A DNA stretch of 64,000 nucleotides from Soonwooa sp. GTDB taxonomy: Bacteria > Bacteroidota > Bacteroidia > Flavobacteriales > Weeksellaceae. Positions 9,457 through 18,117 of this stretch are shown in pieces (position 1 is the first letter of the stretch; every line of letters begins with the position of its first letter). Made by a program: the position numbers and the translations under genes. The stretch lies in contig NZ_JASLDS010000053.1 of assembly GCF_030151385.1 (NCBI RefSeq), forward strand, positions 62,001-126,000. The letters run 5' to 3'. The notes beneath the pieces were generated by a model. It saw nothing but the letters and a program-made list of their open reading frames with translations. It did no database searches and was not told the origin of the DNA.

Positions 9457-10281
9457 CTAAACTTTTCCGATAATATATATCAAACTCGAATATTCGCCCG
9501 AAAATGATGCTTTTATGTTAGAAATCGCTCCGCGATAACTTGCTTTTAGCCAAAAAAGGCTCGATTTTTTATATTTTTCACTCAACATAGAAATATAAAA
9601 CGAGTCGAGTAGGAGAGGCTTAACTTTTTCTACTTTCCAAGAATTATTATTCATTAGCTTCAACATTCCGTTTCTTGAAAAATGAAAAACGTGTCGAGGT
9701 ACATCATAGGCTGCCCAAAATTCTTTATAAAAAATCGCATCGTGCGAAGTTGGATTTGGAACTGCAATAATTAGTTTTCCGTCGGCTTTTAATTTTTTGT
9801 AAAATATAGAAAGCATCTCTTCTTGATTTTCCACGTGCTCGAAAACGTGCCAAAGTGTAATCGCATCTAATGAGTGATCTTCAATGTCATCTAGATTCGA
9901 TACTAAAGTAGTCTTGCTTGTTTTTTGTTTTGCAGCATTTCTTGCATCGTCATTTGGTTCGAATCCAAAAGTTGTAAAATCATTTTCTATACATTTTACA
10001 AATTCTCCAGCACCACAACCATAGTCTAAAACTTTTTGATTTTGACCAGAATTGAGACTTTTTGAAAGTATATTTTTCTTGTAAGAAAGATTGAAACCTT
10101 GTAAAAATTTGTATAATTTTTCCTTTGCACTTCCGCTATCTTGATGGTGCGAAATGTAATCTTCGCTTTCATAATATTTTGAAAGATTCGATGGAATAGG
10201 GGAGGTTTTCCAAACACCTTTGGTTTCGGTTTCTTTTAATTCAAAAATTTCTTGGCTTAGAAAATGATCTTTTATCTTCAT
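9457..10281 (-). CDS. Class I SAM-dependent methyltransferase
   Basis: 274 residues from the ATG at 10281. The Rossmann methyltransferase core is visible: motif I VLDYGCGAGEFV, an acidic residue after strand 2, the DAITLWHVFEHV segment and GKLIIAVPNP. It resembles the UbiE/UbiG-like methyltransferases of cell-surface or glycan loci, but the substrate is unknown. A longer frame from an ATG at 10404 would add 41 residues, but its first codons are the parS palindrome and the extension also covers a perfect DnaA box. The shorter start, which begins MKIKDHFLSQEIFEL, is therefore preferred. It lies downstream of mnmG on the same strand. Confidence 0.8.
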   Translation of the reverse strand: MKIKDHFLSQEIFELKETETKGVWKTSPIPSNLSKYYESEDYISHHQDSGSAKEKLYKFLQGFNLSYKKNILSKSLNSGQNQKVLDYGCGAGEFVKCIENDFTTFGFEPNDDARNAAKQKTSKTTLVSNLDDIEDHSLDAITLWHVFEHVENQEEMLSIFYKKLKADGKLIIAVPNPTSHDAIFYKEFWAAYDVPRHVFHFSRNGMLKLMNNNSWKVEKVKPLLLDSFYISMLSEKYKKSSLFWLKASYRGAISNIKASFSGEYSSLIYIIGKV

Positions 10282-10334
10282 TAAAGTAAGATGAATCGTT
10301 TTTTTTATTTTATTTAAGTATTGTGGAATTGAAG

Positions 10335-10343
10335 TTATCCACA
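10335..10343 (+). promoter_or_regulatory. Perfect DnaA box
   Basis: TTATCCACA, the canonical DnaA-binding 9-mer, lies in the gap between the methyltransferase start and the end of mnmG. An ATTCCACAA-like half site follows it. Confidence 0.65.
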
Positions 10344-10387
10344 ATTCCACAATCTTGTATTTCTTTGTTATTTTTGGCTTAAATAAA

Positions 10388-10403
10388 TGTTTCACGTGAA
10401 ACA
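10388..10403. promoter_or_regulatory. parS chromosome-partition site (copy 1)
   Basis: TGTTTCACGTGAAACA is an exact match to the bacterial parS consensus bound by ParB/Spo0J, and the palindrome extends perfectly to 22 bp (10385-10406). It lies just downstream of mnmG, with a DnaA box 10 bp away. ParB loaded here would spread and recruit SMC near the origin. Confidence 0.9.
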
Positions 10404-10412
10404 TTTAACAAG

Positions 10413-10421
10413 TTATCCACA
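10413..10421 (+). promoter_or_regulatory. Perfect DnaA box next to parS
   Basis: A second TTATCCACA, only 10 bp from parS copy 1 and 2 bp before the mnmG stop codon. Confidence 0.65.
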
Positions 10422-10423
10422 AT

Positions 10424-12286
10424 TTATCTCCCTAGATATACTAATAATACATTAATATCTGCTGGCGATACACCGCTGATTCTTCCCGCTTGGGCAATTG
10501 TTTTAGGCATGACTTTACTTAACTTTTGCTTCGCTTCGGATGATAAACTTGATATTTTTGTAAAGTCAAAGTCTTCAGGAATCTTGATATTTTCTAATCT
10601 ATTTAGTTTAGAAACGTTTTCTTTTTCCTTTTCGATGTAACCTTTATACTTAATATTAATCTCAGCTTGTTCTCTTACTTCGTTGTTAAATTGGCTTGCA
10701 AATTCTTTAATGGCTGGGATTTCTTCCAGTTTTTCAAGCGTCATATTTGGTCTTGTAAGAATCTGTGCAGTTCTGTAAGCTTGGTCGACAGGACTAGATT
10801 CTATACTTTGTAAGATTGGATTTATGATACCAGGTTTTAAAGAAGTTTCTCGTAAAAAGTCTTCAAGTTGTTGACTTTTAGCTATTTTATCTTTAACGCG
10901 ATCTAGCCTTTCTTGTGTTGCTAAACCAAGATTATATGACTTTTCAGTTAATCTAATGTCGGCATTATCTTGTCTTAAAAGTAGTCTGTATTCTGCTCTA
11001 GAAGTGAACATTCTGTATGGTTCTTCTGTGCCTTTTGTGATTAAATCATCGATTAGAACACCGATGTAAGCTTCATCTCTACTTAAAGTAAATTCTGGTT
11101 TATCTTGAACTTTTAATGCTGCATTAATTCCAGCAATTAAGCCTTGTCCTGCCGCTTCTTCGTAACCTGTTGTACCATTTATTTGTCCTGCAAAATAAAG
11201 GTTTTGAATCAACTTAGTTTCTAAGGTATGATAAAGTTGAGTAGGAGGGAAGTAATCATATTCGATTGCATAACCAGGACGGAAAACTTTTACATTTTCG
11301 AAACCTGGAATTAATTTCATAGCTTTAATTTGTACATCTTCTGGAAGTGAAGAACTGAATCCATTAACATAGATTTCGACGGTGTTCCAACCTTCTGGTT
11401 CTACGAAAAGTTGATGTCTTGTTCGCTCAGCAAATCGATTGATTTTATCCTCTATACTTGGACAATATCGGGGTCCTAAACTTTGAATAGTTCCATTAAA
11501 CATTGGGCTTCTATCAAATCCAGAACGTAAAACGTCATGTACTGCTTCGTTGGTATAGACGATGTAGCAGCTTCTTTGTTCTTTAAGTTTTGGTGTGTCT
11601 AGATAAGAAAATTTTTGTGGATTTTCGTCTCCAGACTGTTCTTCCATTTTAGAATAATCCAAACTACGACCATCAACACGCGGTGGTGTACCTGTTTTCA
11701 TTCTACCAGATTCGAAGCCTAAAGAAACTAATTGTTCCGTTATTCCGTAAGCTCTAGGTTCTCCCATTCGGCCACCGCCAAGTTGTTTATCTCCTACGTG
11801 GATTAATCCATTTAAGAATGTTCCATTCGTTAATACGACAGATTTTCCTCGGATTTCTATACCTAGTGAAGTGATAACACCAACGACTTTGTTATCCTCG
11901 ATTATAAGGTTTTTAACCATATCTTGGAAGAAGTCTAAGTTGTCTGTGTTTTCTAAAGCAATACGCCATTCTTGTGCGAACAACATACGGTCGTTTTGTG
12001 TTCTAGGAGACCACATTGCAGGACCTTTAGATAGGTTTAGCATTTTAAATTGAATAGCAGACTTATCAGAAATAACACCAGAATAGCCACCCATAGCGTC
12101 AATTTCTCTTACGATTTGTCCTTTTGCAATTCCTCCCATTGCTGGATTACAGCTCATTTGTCCAATGGTTTGCATATTCATGGTTACCATTAATGTTTTT
12201 GAGCCTAGATTGGCAGCAGCGGCAGCGGCTTCGCAGCCTGCGTGTCCTGCACCAACGACGATAACGTCATATATGTCTGAAATCAT
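10424..12286 (-). CDS. mnmG: tRNA uridine-5-carboxymethylaminomethyl modification enzyme MnmG
   Basis: 620 residues. With MnmE it installs the carboxymethylaminomethyl group at wobble uridine 34 of several tRNAs, using FAD. The FAD-binding signature VVGAGHAGCEAAAAAA is at the N-terminus; SCNPAMGGIAKGQIVREIDAMGG, GTPPRVDGRS and the late AGQINGTTGYEEAAGQGLIAG segment are family signatures, and the C-terminal helical domain ends with a normal GRISGVSPADINVLL motif. The gene is bracketed by two parS sites. In many bacteria mnmG (gidA) is next to the replication origin, which fits the DnaA boxes here. Confidence 0.97.
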   Translation of the reverse strand: MISDIYDVIVVGAGHAGCEAAAAAANLGSKTLMVTMNMQTIGQMSCNPAMGGIAKGQIVREIDAMGGYSGVISDKSAIQFKMLNLSKGPAMWSPRTQNDRMLFAQEWRIALENTDNLDFFQDMVKNLIIEDNKVVGVITSLGIEIRGKSVVLTNGTFLNGLIHVGDKQLGGGRMGEPRAYGITEQLVSLGFESGRMKTGTPPRVDGRSLDYSKMEEQSGDENPQKFSYLDTPKLKEQRSCYIVYTNEAVHDVLRSGFDRSPMFNGTIQSLGPRYCPSIEDKINRFAERTRHQLFVEPEGWNTVEIYVNGFSSSLPEDVQIKAMKLIPGFENVKVFRPGYAIEYDYFPPTQLYHTLETKLIQNLYFAGQINGTTGYEEAAGQGLIAGINAALKVQDKPEFTLSRDEAYIGVLIDDLITKGTEEPYRMFTSRAEYRLLLRQDNADIRLTEKSYNLGLATQERLDRVKDKIAKSQQLEDFLRETSLKPGIINPILQSIESSPVDQAYRTAQILTRPNMTLEKLEEIPAIKEFASQFNNEVREQAEINIKYKGYIEKEKENVSKLNRLENIKIPEDFDFTKISSLSSEAKQKLSKVMPKTIAQAGRISGVSPADINVLLVYLGR

Positions 12287-12319
12287 TTTTAGTTCAGTTT
12301 AATAATAAAAAAAACAAAA

Positions 12320-12335
12320 TGTTTCACGTGAAACA
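12320..12335. promoter_or_regulatory. parS chromosome-partition site (copy 2)
   Basis: A second exact TGTTTCACGTGAAACA, extending as a perfect 24-bp palindrome (12316-12339), in the short gap between ybeY and mnmG. It lies 1,932 bp from copy 1, on the other side of mnmG. Confidence 0.9.
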
Positions 12336-12343
12336 TTTTTAAA

Positions 12344-12763
12344 TTAAATATACTTTTCGGCAAATAATGCTAAGTAGAAATCTTCTTTGGAGCGCATTTC
12401 TTTTTGCTCCTCATCAGATTTATCTTTGTAACCAACAAGGTGGAGTAGGCCATGAGCGAGAACTCTTCGTAACTCTTCATCTGTTGATTTTTGCATTAGA
12501 TTAGCATTGTCATTTACACGCTGCAAAGATACGAAAATGTCAGCGTTTATTGTTTTACCCTTAACCTTATCAAAAGTAATGATGTCGGTATAGTAATCGT
12601 GTTGTAGAAAATCTTGATTTATTTTTAATAAATAATCATCATCGCACAAGATATAATTAACCTTGCCAAGCTTTTTTTCTTCACCTATAATAAGCTCTTG
12701 TAACCAATCGGCATAGCTCGGTTGAATGTTGTTTTCTACGTCTTCAAAGAAAAATTGTATCAT
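12344..12763 (-). CDS. ybeY: Endoribonuclease YbeY (rRNA maturation factor)
   Basis: 139 residues. YbeY is a metal-dependent RNase involved in 16S rRNA 3'-end maturation and ribosome quality control. The zinc motif appears as AHGLLHLVGYKDKSDEE: the first two histidines (HxxxH) are present, but the third ligand position, usually His in GYDH, is not His here. The protein otherwise has normal family length and the N-terminal DYYTDIITFD motif. It lies 4 bp downstream of the patatin-barrel gene. Confidence 0.9.
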   Translation of the reverse strand: MIQFFFEDVENNIQPSYADWLQELIIGEEKKLGKVNYILCDDDYLLKINQDFLQHDYYTDIITFDKVKGKTINADIFVSLQRVNDNANLMQKSTDEELRRVLAHGLLHLVGYKDKSDEEQKEMRSKEDFYLALFAEKYI

Positions 12764-12767
12764 AATT

Positions 12768-14924
12768 TTAAAACCAGTGTCCTAATATCACACTGAAAAT
12801 TCCTTTTTGTTTGTTAAGTGATTGGCTGAAATTAATTTTAATCTGTCCAAAAGGTGATTTGTAACCAACCGTGATACCTACTGAACTGTAATTAATTTTT
12901 GCGGTTTCTTCTAAATCGAAACTATCAAACATGTTTGCAAAACTAAAATTCCCAATGATGTAGTAGTTTTTATTAAATCGAAATTGCAAATCATTTGAAA
13001 CATACAATTGATTATTATCATTAAGTTGTCCAAATTGATAGCCTGACATCGATTTGATATTACCTAAATTTTGTTCAAAAATCCCACCTAAACGGTATTG
13101 GTAGAAGTGGGGGATAACGTCTCCAAAACTTAAACCTCCAAACAAATTCAGACGATAAGTAAACTTCTTCGAAATTCGGAAACTCATACGAATGTCAGCT
13201 TTTGCTTGTACAGGTTTCTTTTCGAGCTCAGATGAGAAAACATCCAAAACTTTAACTTCAGTATTTAGATAAAAACCTCTTGTTGGGAAATCCTTATCAT
13301 CTTGTGTATCACTTTTTATAAATGCGTAAAGATTGAGATATCTGTCCGAATTGTAATTTTGTCCAGCTGCATCTTCAGAGTCAAAATAATCAAAGCTAAT
13401 ACCGCCACCAAGTGCATATTTGTCCTTCCAAATCGATTGTAGATAAGCTTCATTTCGGAACCACTTCCAATCCTCAATAATGTTTTTACTTTTATTTAAT
13501 AATTCATAACTCATTCCCGATGCATAAAGCCCAAAGCCTGGAATGTAGCCGTTGTCAATAAAGTAATTAAAATAATATCTAGGTTTATCTCCTACAACCA
13601 AATCAAGAGACAAATCTGTGTTTTTAAATAACAATCGTTTTGCCGAATAATTAAGCAACAAACCTGTTTTAAAAATTTCATCGTAGTGAAGACCGAACTT
13701 TATAAAGTTACGGGTGTTGTCTTCTGTAACTTGTACTTTTAAATAATTGGTTTCAGCGTTTTGAACAATATCATAATTGATAATTTTGTAGTTGTTGGTG
13801 GCGTAAAGTTTATCAATCATTTTGTTGATGCTACCATAGGTCTGCATCGACGGCGTTCGAAGTCCTAGTTTCCCTAAAACGTAGTTTTTACCATAGATTT
13901 TGCTATTTTCAAGTACAAGGCTGTCTATTTTGTAAACATTGCTGTAAATGGGGTTAATTGGGACTCTAAGACGTTCGTAGTCGCGCTTTGGAAGTTTGTT
14001 AAGAACCACTTCAAAAGTTTTTGCCGCAACATAGCCACTATCGAGAATACTTTTCTTATTGTCATAGCTCGTCGCCGTCATTCCCGATAAATCAGGTTTT
14101 ATGTTGATGTCGGTATATTTATACTGTCTCTTTGTATCTCGTTGGATTCCAAAATCGATAATTTGGTTAAGGATAGAAAGCATACTTTTAAGGTCTTGTT
14201 GCTTTGCTAGACCTTGGTTAAGATCCACACCGATGACAATATCCATACCTCGATCTTTCAAAGGTTTTGAGGGATAATTGACCGTCATCGCACCATCAAC
14301 ATAAAGGCTGTCGCCAATCTTTACTGGCTCTAACAAAGATGGAAATGCAGAACTCGCCATAATAGATTGTACCAAATCACCTTTATCAAAGATTTGCATA
14401 TTACCACTTTCTAAGTTGGTTGCGACACATAAGAACGGAATGGGCAACTTGGAGAAGTCTGTCACATTAGAAACGTTTTTAAGAAGCTCTTTCAGCATAT
14501 AAACATTTCGTTGTCCTGTCGAAATAGAAGACGGAAAATTGGCTTTGCCATTTTCTAACGGAATGTTCAAAAGGTATTTGTCAACTGATTTATTAAAAAA
14601 AGTAGCATCTTTTCTTGAGGTTGGATCGGTAATTAATGAATAAAAGTCTGTATCCATCACCACTTTTTCGATGTCTTTTCCTGTATATCCAGCAGCGTAA
14701 AGTCCACCAATAATGGCGCCCATACTGGTTCCAGATACATAATCGATTTTAATTCCCAAAGAATCGATGATTTTGAGAACACCAACATGCGAAAAGCCTT
14801 TGGCACCACCGCCACTAAGTGAAAGACCAATTCTAGCATTTTTTGGAATGACTAGCGGCTCCTTAACTTGTGATTGAAACAAATTAAAACAAACAAACGC
14901 TAATAATATCCAAAAATTCTTCAT
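12768..14924 (-). CDS. Patatin-like phospholipase with C-terminal outer-membrane barrel
   Basis: 718 residues. After a signal peptide comes a patatin lipase domain: oxyanion-hole GGGAKG, nucleophile in GTSMG and the catalytic Asp in VDGAM. A POTRA-like linker (residues about 330-400) and then a surface-antigen (BamA/Omp85-type) beta-barrel ending in VILGHWF follow. Fusions of this design (PlpD-like, type Vd autotransporter-like) place a phospholipase at the outer membrane or cell surface. Whether the lipase domain is periplasmic, surface-bound or released is not known. It lies 2 bp downstream of the MurF-Alr gene and 4 bp upstream of ybeY. Confidence 0.9.
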   Translation of the reverse strand: MKNFWILLAFVCFNLFQSQVKEPLVIPKNARIGLSLSGGGAKGFSHVGVLKIIDSLGIKIDYVSGTSMGAIIGGLYAAGYTGKDIEKVVMDTDFYSLITDPTSRKDATFFNKSVDKYLLNIPLENGKANFPSSISTGQRNVYMLKELLKNVSNVTDFSKLPIPFLCVATNLESGNMQIFDKGDLVQSIMASSAFPSLLEPVKIGDSLYVDGAMTVNYPSKPLKDRGMDIVIGVDLNQGLAKQQDLKSMLSILNQIIDFGIQRDTKRQYKYTDINIKPDLSGMTATSYDNKKSILDSGYVAAKTFEVVLNKLPKRDYERLRVPINPIYSNVYKIDSLVLENSKIYGKNYVLGKLGLRTPSMQTYGSINKMIDKLYATNNYKIINYDIVQNAETNYLKVQVTEDNTRNFIKFGLHYDEIFKTGLLLNYSAKRLLFKNTDLSLDLVVGDKPRYYFNYFIDNGYIPGFGLYASGMSYELLNKSKNIIEDWKWFRNEAYLQSIWKDKYALGGGISFDYFDSEDAAGQNYNSDRYLNLYAFIKSDTQDDKDFPTRGFYLNTEVKVLDVFSSELEKKPVQAKADIRMSFRISKKFTYRLNLFGGLSFGDVIPHFYQYRLGGIFEQNLGNIKSMSGYQFGQLNDNNQLYVSNDLQFRFNKNYYIIGNFSFANMFDSFDLEETAKINYSSVGITVGYKSPFGQIKINFSQSLNKQKGIFSVILGHWF

Positions 14925-14926
14925 TA

Positions 14927-17374
14927 TTAATCTTTTATATATACTCTTTTTACCCGAGGCGATATCGAAGTCAAAACCTCATAAGGAATCGTGTTGCAGT
15001 AGTCTGCGAAATCCATTAAGCTTGGTTTTTCTGCAAAAATGATGACATCTTCACCTTCTTTTGCCGAAATATCTGTCACATCAACCATCAACATATCCAT
15101 ACAAATTGTGCCAGCAATAGGAACCAATTGATTTTGGACATTGACTTTGCCAATGCCTCTTCCAATTAACCTTGGGATACCATCCGCGTAACCAACAGGT
15201 ACAGTAGCTATTTTTGATTCATGATCAGCTTTAAAACGTCTTCCGTAACCAACTGTTTCTCCAATGTCTATATCGGAAATTTGCGAAATAACCGTTTTGA
15301 AACTCACCGCACTTTGCAATTTTTTTTGAATTTCTTCGTTGTACGCAATTCCCATCATACCAATACCAATTCTGACCATATCGTATTGACTATCAGTATA
15401 ATTAAGAATTCCTGATGAATTAAGAATATGGCGAATTGGTTGATAACCTAGTAAATTTACTAAATTATCAGAAAGTCTTTTGAATGTTTCTAGCTGAAAT
15501 TCAACGTATTGTTTTTCTTCGGGCATATCCGCAGTAGCGAGATGGCTAAAAACACTTTGTATTTTGACATTGTTTTCTTTAACAAAATCGACCAACTGAG
15601 GAATTTCATTTTCTTTGAAACCCAATCGATGCATACCTGTTTCCAGCTTGATATGGATTGGATATTTCTCTGTAATACCAAGCTTTTTCAACTCTTGACA
15701 GAATAGTTCCAAAACGCGGAAACTGTAGATTTCTGGCTCTAGATTGTACTCAATAACAGTTCTATAGCTGTGTTGCTCCGGATTCATCACAATAATCGGA
15801 GTCGTGATGCCTTTTTTTCTTAAATCGGCGCCTTCGTCAGCAACAGCAACGCCCAGATAATCAATATGATGATGTTGAAGAAATTCTGAAATTTCAAAAC
15901 TTCCTAATCCATAAGCATTAGCTTTAACCATTGCCATCATTTTGGTTTCTGGTTTCAAAAGCGATTTATGAACATTGATGTTATGAAGAAGAGCATTAAG
16001 ATTAATCTCTAATCGTGTTTCGTGTTTTCTTAATTCTAAAATTTCTTTGATGCGTTCGACTTCAAATTTCCGAGCACCTTTTAATAGAATTAATTGATTT
16101 TCAATATCTTCAAAGACTTTACTTTCTATGAAACTTTCGGTTGAATCAAAACAATAAGCTTTTGCTTTTAATGATTTAACAAAATTTGTAATTTGATTGC
16201 CTATCAAGAAAACTTGCTCAAAATTTTGCTCGTTCACCAAGTCCATAACTTCTTTGTAGAAACTAGGATTGTGAGAATCTGAATCTACAAAATCAGTTAA
16301 AACCAAAGACTTTTTCGCTTTGTTATATTCCTGAACAAACTGAAAAGCTATTTTAAGTGAATCTAAATCTAGATTGTACGAATCATTGATAATCAGATTA
16401 TTACGAATACCTTCGATACTTTCCAAACGCATTTCAATCGCTTGTAGTGCATTTATTTTTTCTAAAATTTTTGAGTTTGAGAAACCAAGCTCTTTTAAAA
16501 CTGCAATTAAAGCTAAAGCATTGCACAAAGTCGCTTCATCACGCGTACTTGCTTCAAAATCGATTTCATCATCAAAAACTTTAACCTTTACAAATTCTTG
16601 ACGGTTTTTATAATCATTAAGAATATGGATATCGTTATTTGATTTAAAACCAAAACTAATTAATTTTTTACTTGAATAAAGATTATTTATTTTATTAACA
16701 ACCAAATCTTTATCACCGTTGTAAATTATCGTTTTCGAATGTTTGAAAAGCTTTATTTTCTCGTCGATAAGATTTACTTCATCGTCGAAATTTGCAGAAT
16801 GTGCAGAACCTATATAAGTCAAAACACCAATGTTGGGATGGAAGATTTCTTCCTGCAATTCCATTTCATTGGGTTTAGAAATTCCAACTTCGAAAATTCC
16901 GAGTTCAGAACTAGCATTTATTTGTAGTAAAGAGAGTGGAAGTCCAATTTGAGAATTAAAACTTTTTGGACTTTTTACGGTTTGGTATTCATTCCAAAGA
17001 CTTTGATAAAGCCATTCTTTAAGAATAGTTTTACCATTACTTCCCGTAATTCCGATACTTTTTATGTAAGAATTTTCGAAATGATATTTAGCAAGTTGCC
17101 TCAAGAATTGCAAGCTATTCTTTACAATAATCCACGTAATATTAGGATTGTCAGATGTTTTTTTCTCACTGATAATAACATCGATGCCTTTTTCGATTGC
17201 CGTTTCGATATAATTCTCACCAGAATTTTTGCTCGAATTGATGGCGATAAAGGCTGTGTTTTTTGTAGAATAGATACTTCGACTGTCAAAAGCAATATTT
17301 TTGACAACCAATTTTGGATTACCAATCAATTCAGAATTGGTAAAAAATGCAAGTTCTTGAGTTGTATATTTCAT
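14927..17374 (-). CDS. Bifunctional MurF ligase / alanine racemase
   Basis: 815 residues joining two enzymes. Residues 1 to about 450 are the Mur ligase MurF, which adds D-Ala-D-Ala to the UDP-MurNAc-tripeptide; the ATP loop GITGSNGKT is at 108-116 and the central NSELGIFEVGIS region and C-terminal domain are recognisable, though divergent. From about residue 453 a complete alanine racemase follows: MVKANAYGLGS with the PLP lysine, the MHRLGF and MVRIGIGMMG segments, and VGYADGIPR. Alanine racemase supplies D-Ala for the dipeptide that MurF uses, so the fusion links successive steps. The same fusion is known in Bacteroidota. Upstream gene: thymidine kinase. Confidence 0.95.
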   Translation of the reverse strand: MKYTTQELAFFTNSELIGNPKLVVKNIAFDSRSIYSTKNTAFIAINSSKNSGENYIETAIEKGIDVIISEKKTSDNPNITWIIVKNSLQFLRQLAKYHFENSYIKSIGITGSNGKTILKEWLYQSLWNEYQTVKSPKSFNSQIGLPLSLLQINASSELGIFEVGISKPNEMELQEEIFHPNIGVLTYIGSAHSANFDDEVNLIDEKIKLFKHSKTIIYNGDKDLVVNKINNLYSSKKLISFGFKSNNDIHILNDYKNRQEFVKVKVFDDEIDFEASTRDEATLCNALALIAVLKELGFSNSKILEKINALQAIEMRLESIEGIRNNLIINDSYNLDLDSLKIAFQFVQEYNKAKKSLVLTDFVDSDSHNPSFYKEVMDLVNEQNFEQVFLIGNQITNFVKSLKAKAYCFDSTESFIESKVFEDIENQLILLKGARKFEVERIKEILELRKHETRLEINLNALLHNINVHKSLLKPETKMMAMVKANAYGLGSFEISEFLQHHHIDYLGVAVADEGADLRKKGITTPIIVMNPEQHSYRTVIEYNLEPEIYSFRVLELFCQELKKLGITEKYPIHIKLETGMHRLGFKENEIPQLVDFVKENNVKIQSVFSHLATADMPEEKQYVEFQLETFKRLSDNLVNLLGYQPIRHILNSSGILNYTDSQYDMVRIGIGMMGIAYNEEIQKKLQSAVSFKTVISQISDIDIGETVGYGRRFKADHESKIATVPVGYADGIPRLIGRGIGKVNVQNQLVPIAGTICMDMLMVDVTDISAKEGEDVIIFAEKPSLMDFADYCNTIPYEVLTSISPRVKRVYIKD

Positions 17375-17389
17375 TTTTTTGTGGAATCA

Positions 17390-17989
17390 TTATTTTGACT
17401 CCTGATTATTTTTTGACAGAACTTCGTCAATGAAAACCCGTCTGCTAACCGCTTCGTAGCTTTCAGTTTCACCAAGTTCAACAATGTCTTTACCATGAGA
17501 AATCCTCATCGAATAGTTCGCAAGGTTTCCGGTTCTTTTGCAAATAGCGTGCACTTTTGTAACATATTCCGCAGTTGCCATAAGATTTGGCATTGGACCA
17601 AAAGGTCGTCCAAGGAAATCCATATCGAGACCTGCAATGACCACTCTGGTGCCAGTATTTGCCAATTGGTTTGCAACTTCGACGATGCCTTCGTCAAAAA
17701 ATTGCGCTTCGTCGATGCCCACAACATCACAATGCGAGCCTAGAAGCAGAATCTCGTTAGAAGAATCCACTGCTGTACTCGGAATTTTGTTGTGATTATG
17801 CGATACAACATCTTCATCCGAATATCGTGTATCGATTTTCGGTTTAAAAATTTCCACTGTTTGTCCGGCCATTTCGGCGCGTCGTAATCTGCGAATCAAC
17901 TCTTCTGTTTTGCCAGAAAACATCGATCCACAAATAACTTCCATCCAACCACTCTGTTTAGAATGATTTATTGTATTTTCTAAAAACAT
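17390..17989 (-). CDS. tdk: Thymidine kinase
   Basis: 199 residues. It phosphorylates thymidine with ATP in nucleotide salvage. Walker A is GSMFSGKT, Walker B-like DEAQFF, and the C-terminal lasso region contains YEAVSRRVF. The family normally has two CxxC pairs that bind structural zinc; here only one Cys remains in the first (HAICKRTGN) and the second reads VSRRV, so the zinc site appears lost. The rest of the fold is intact and length is normal. It is 15 bp upstream of the MurF-Alr gene. Confidence 0.93.
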   Translation of the reverse strand: MFLENTINHSKQSGWMEVICGSMFSGKTEELIRRLRRAEMAGQTVEIFKPKIDTRYSDEDVVSHNHNKIPSTAVDSSNEILLLGSHCDVVGIDEAQFFDEGIVEVANQLANTGTRVVIAGLDMDFLGRPFGPMPNLMATAEYVTKVHAICKRTGNLANYSMRISHGKDIVELGETESYEAVSRRVFIDEVLSKNNQESK

Positions 17990-18117
17990 TCTTTAATTTA
18001 GCAATTCATATAAGCCAAAATTTTCAAGGATTCTTTACTTCAATTTTTGAAGTTTCGAAAGCTGAGATTTGACTTATAAATAAGTTTCAAAATTACGAAA
18101 AAGATAATTAGATTGTT

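Noticed and set aside
14927..17374. MurF-Alr fusion as a novel fusion
   Set aside because: This fusion is known in Bacteroidota and so is described only as a feature.
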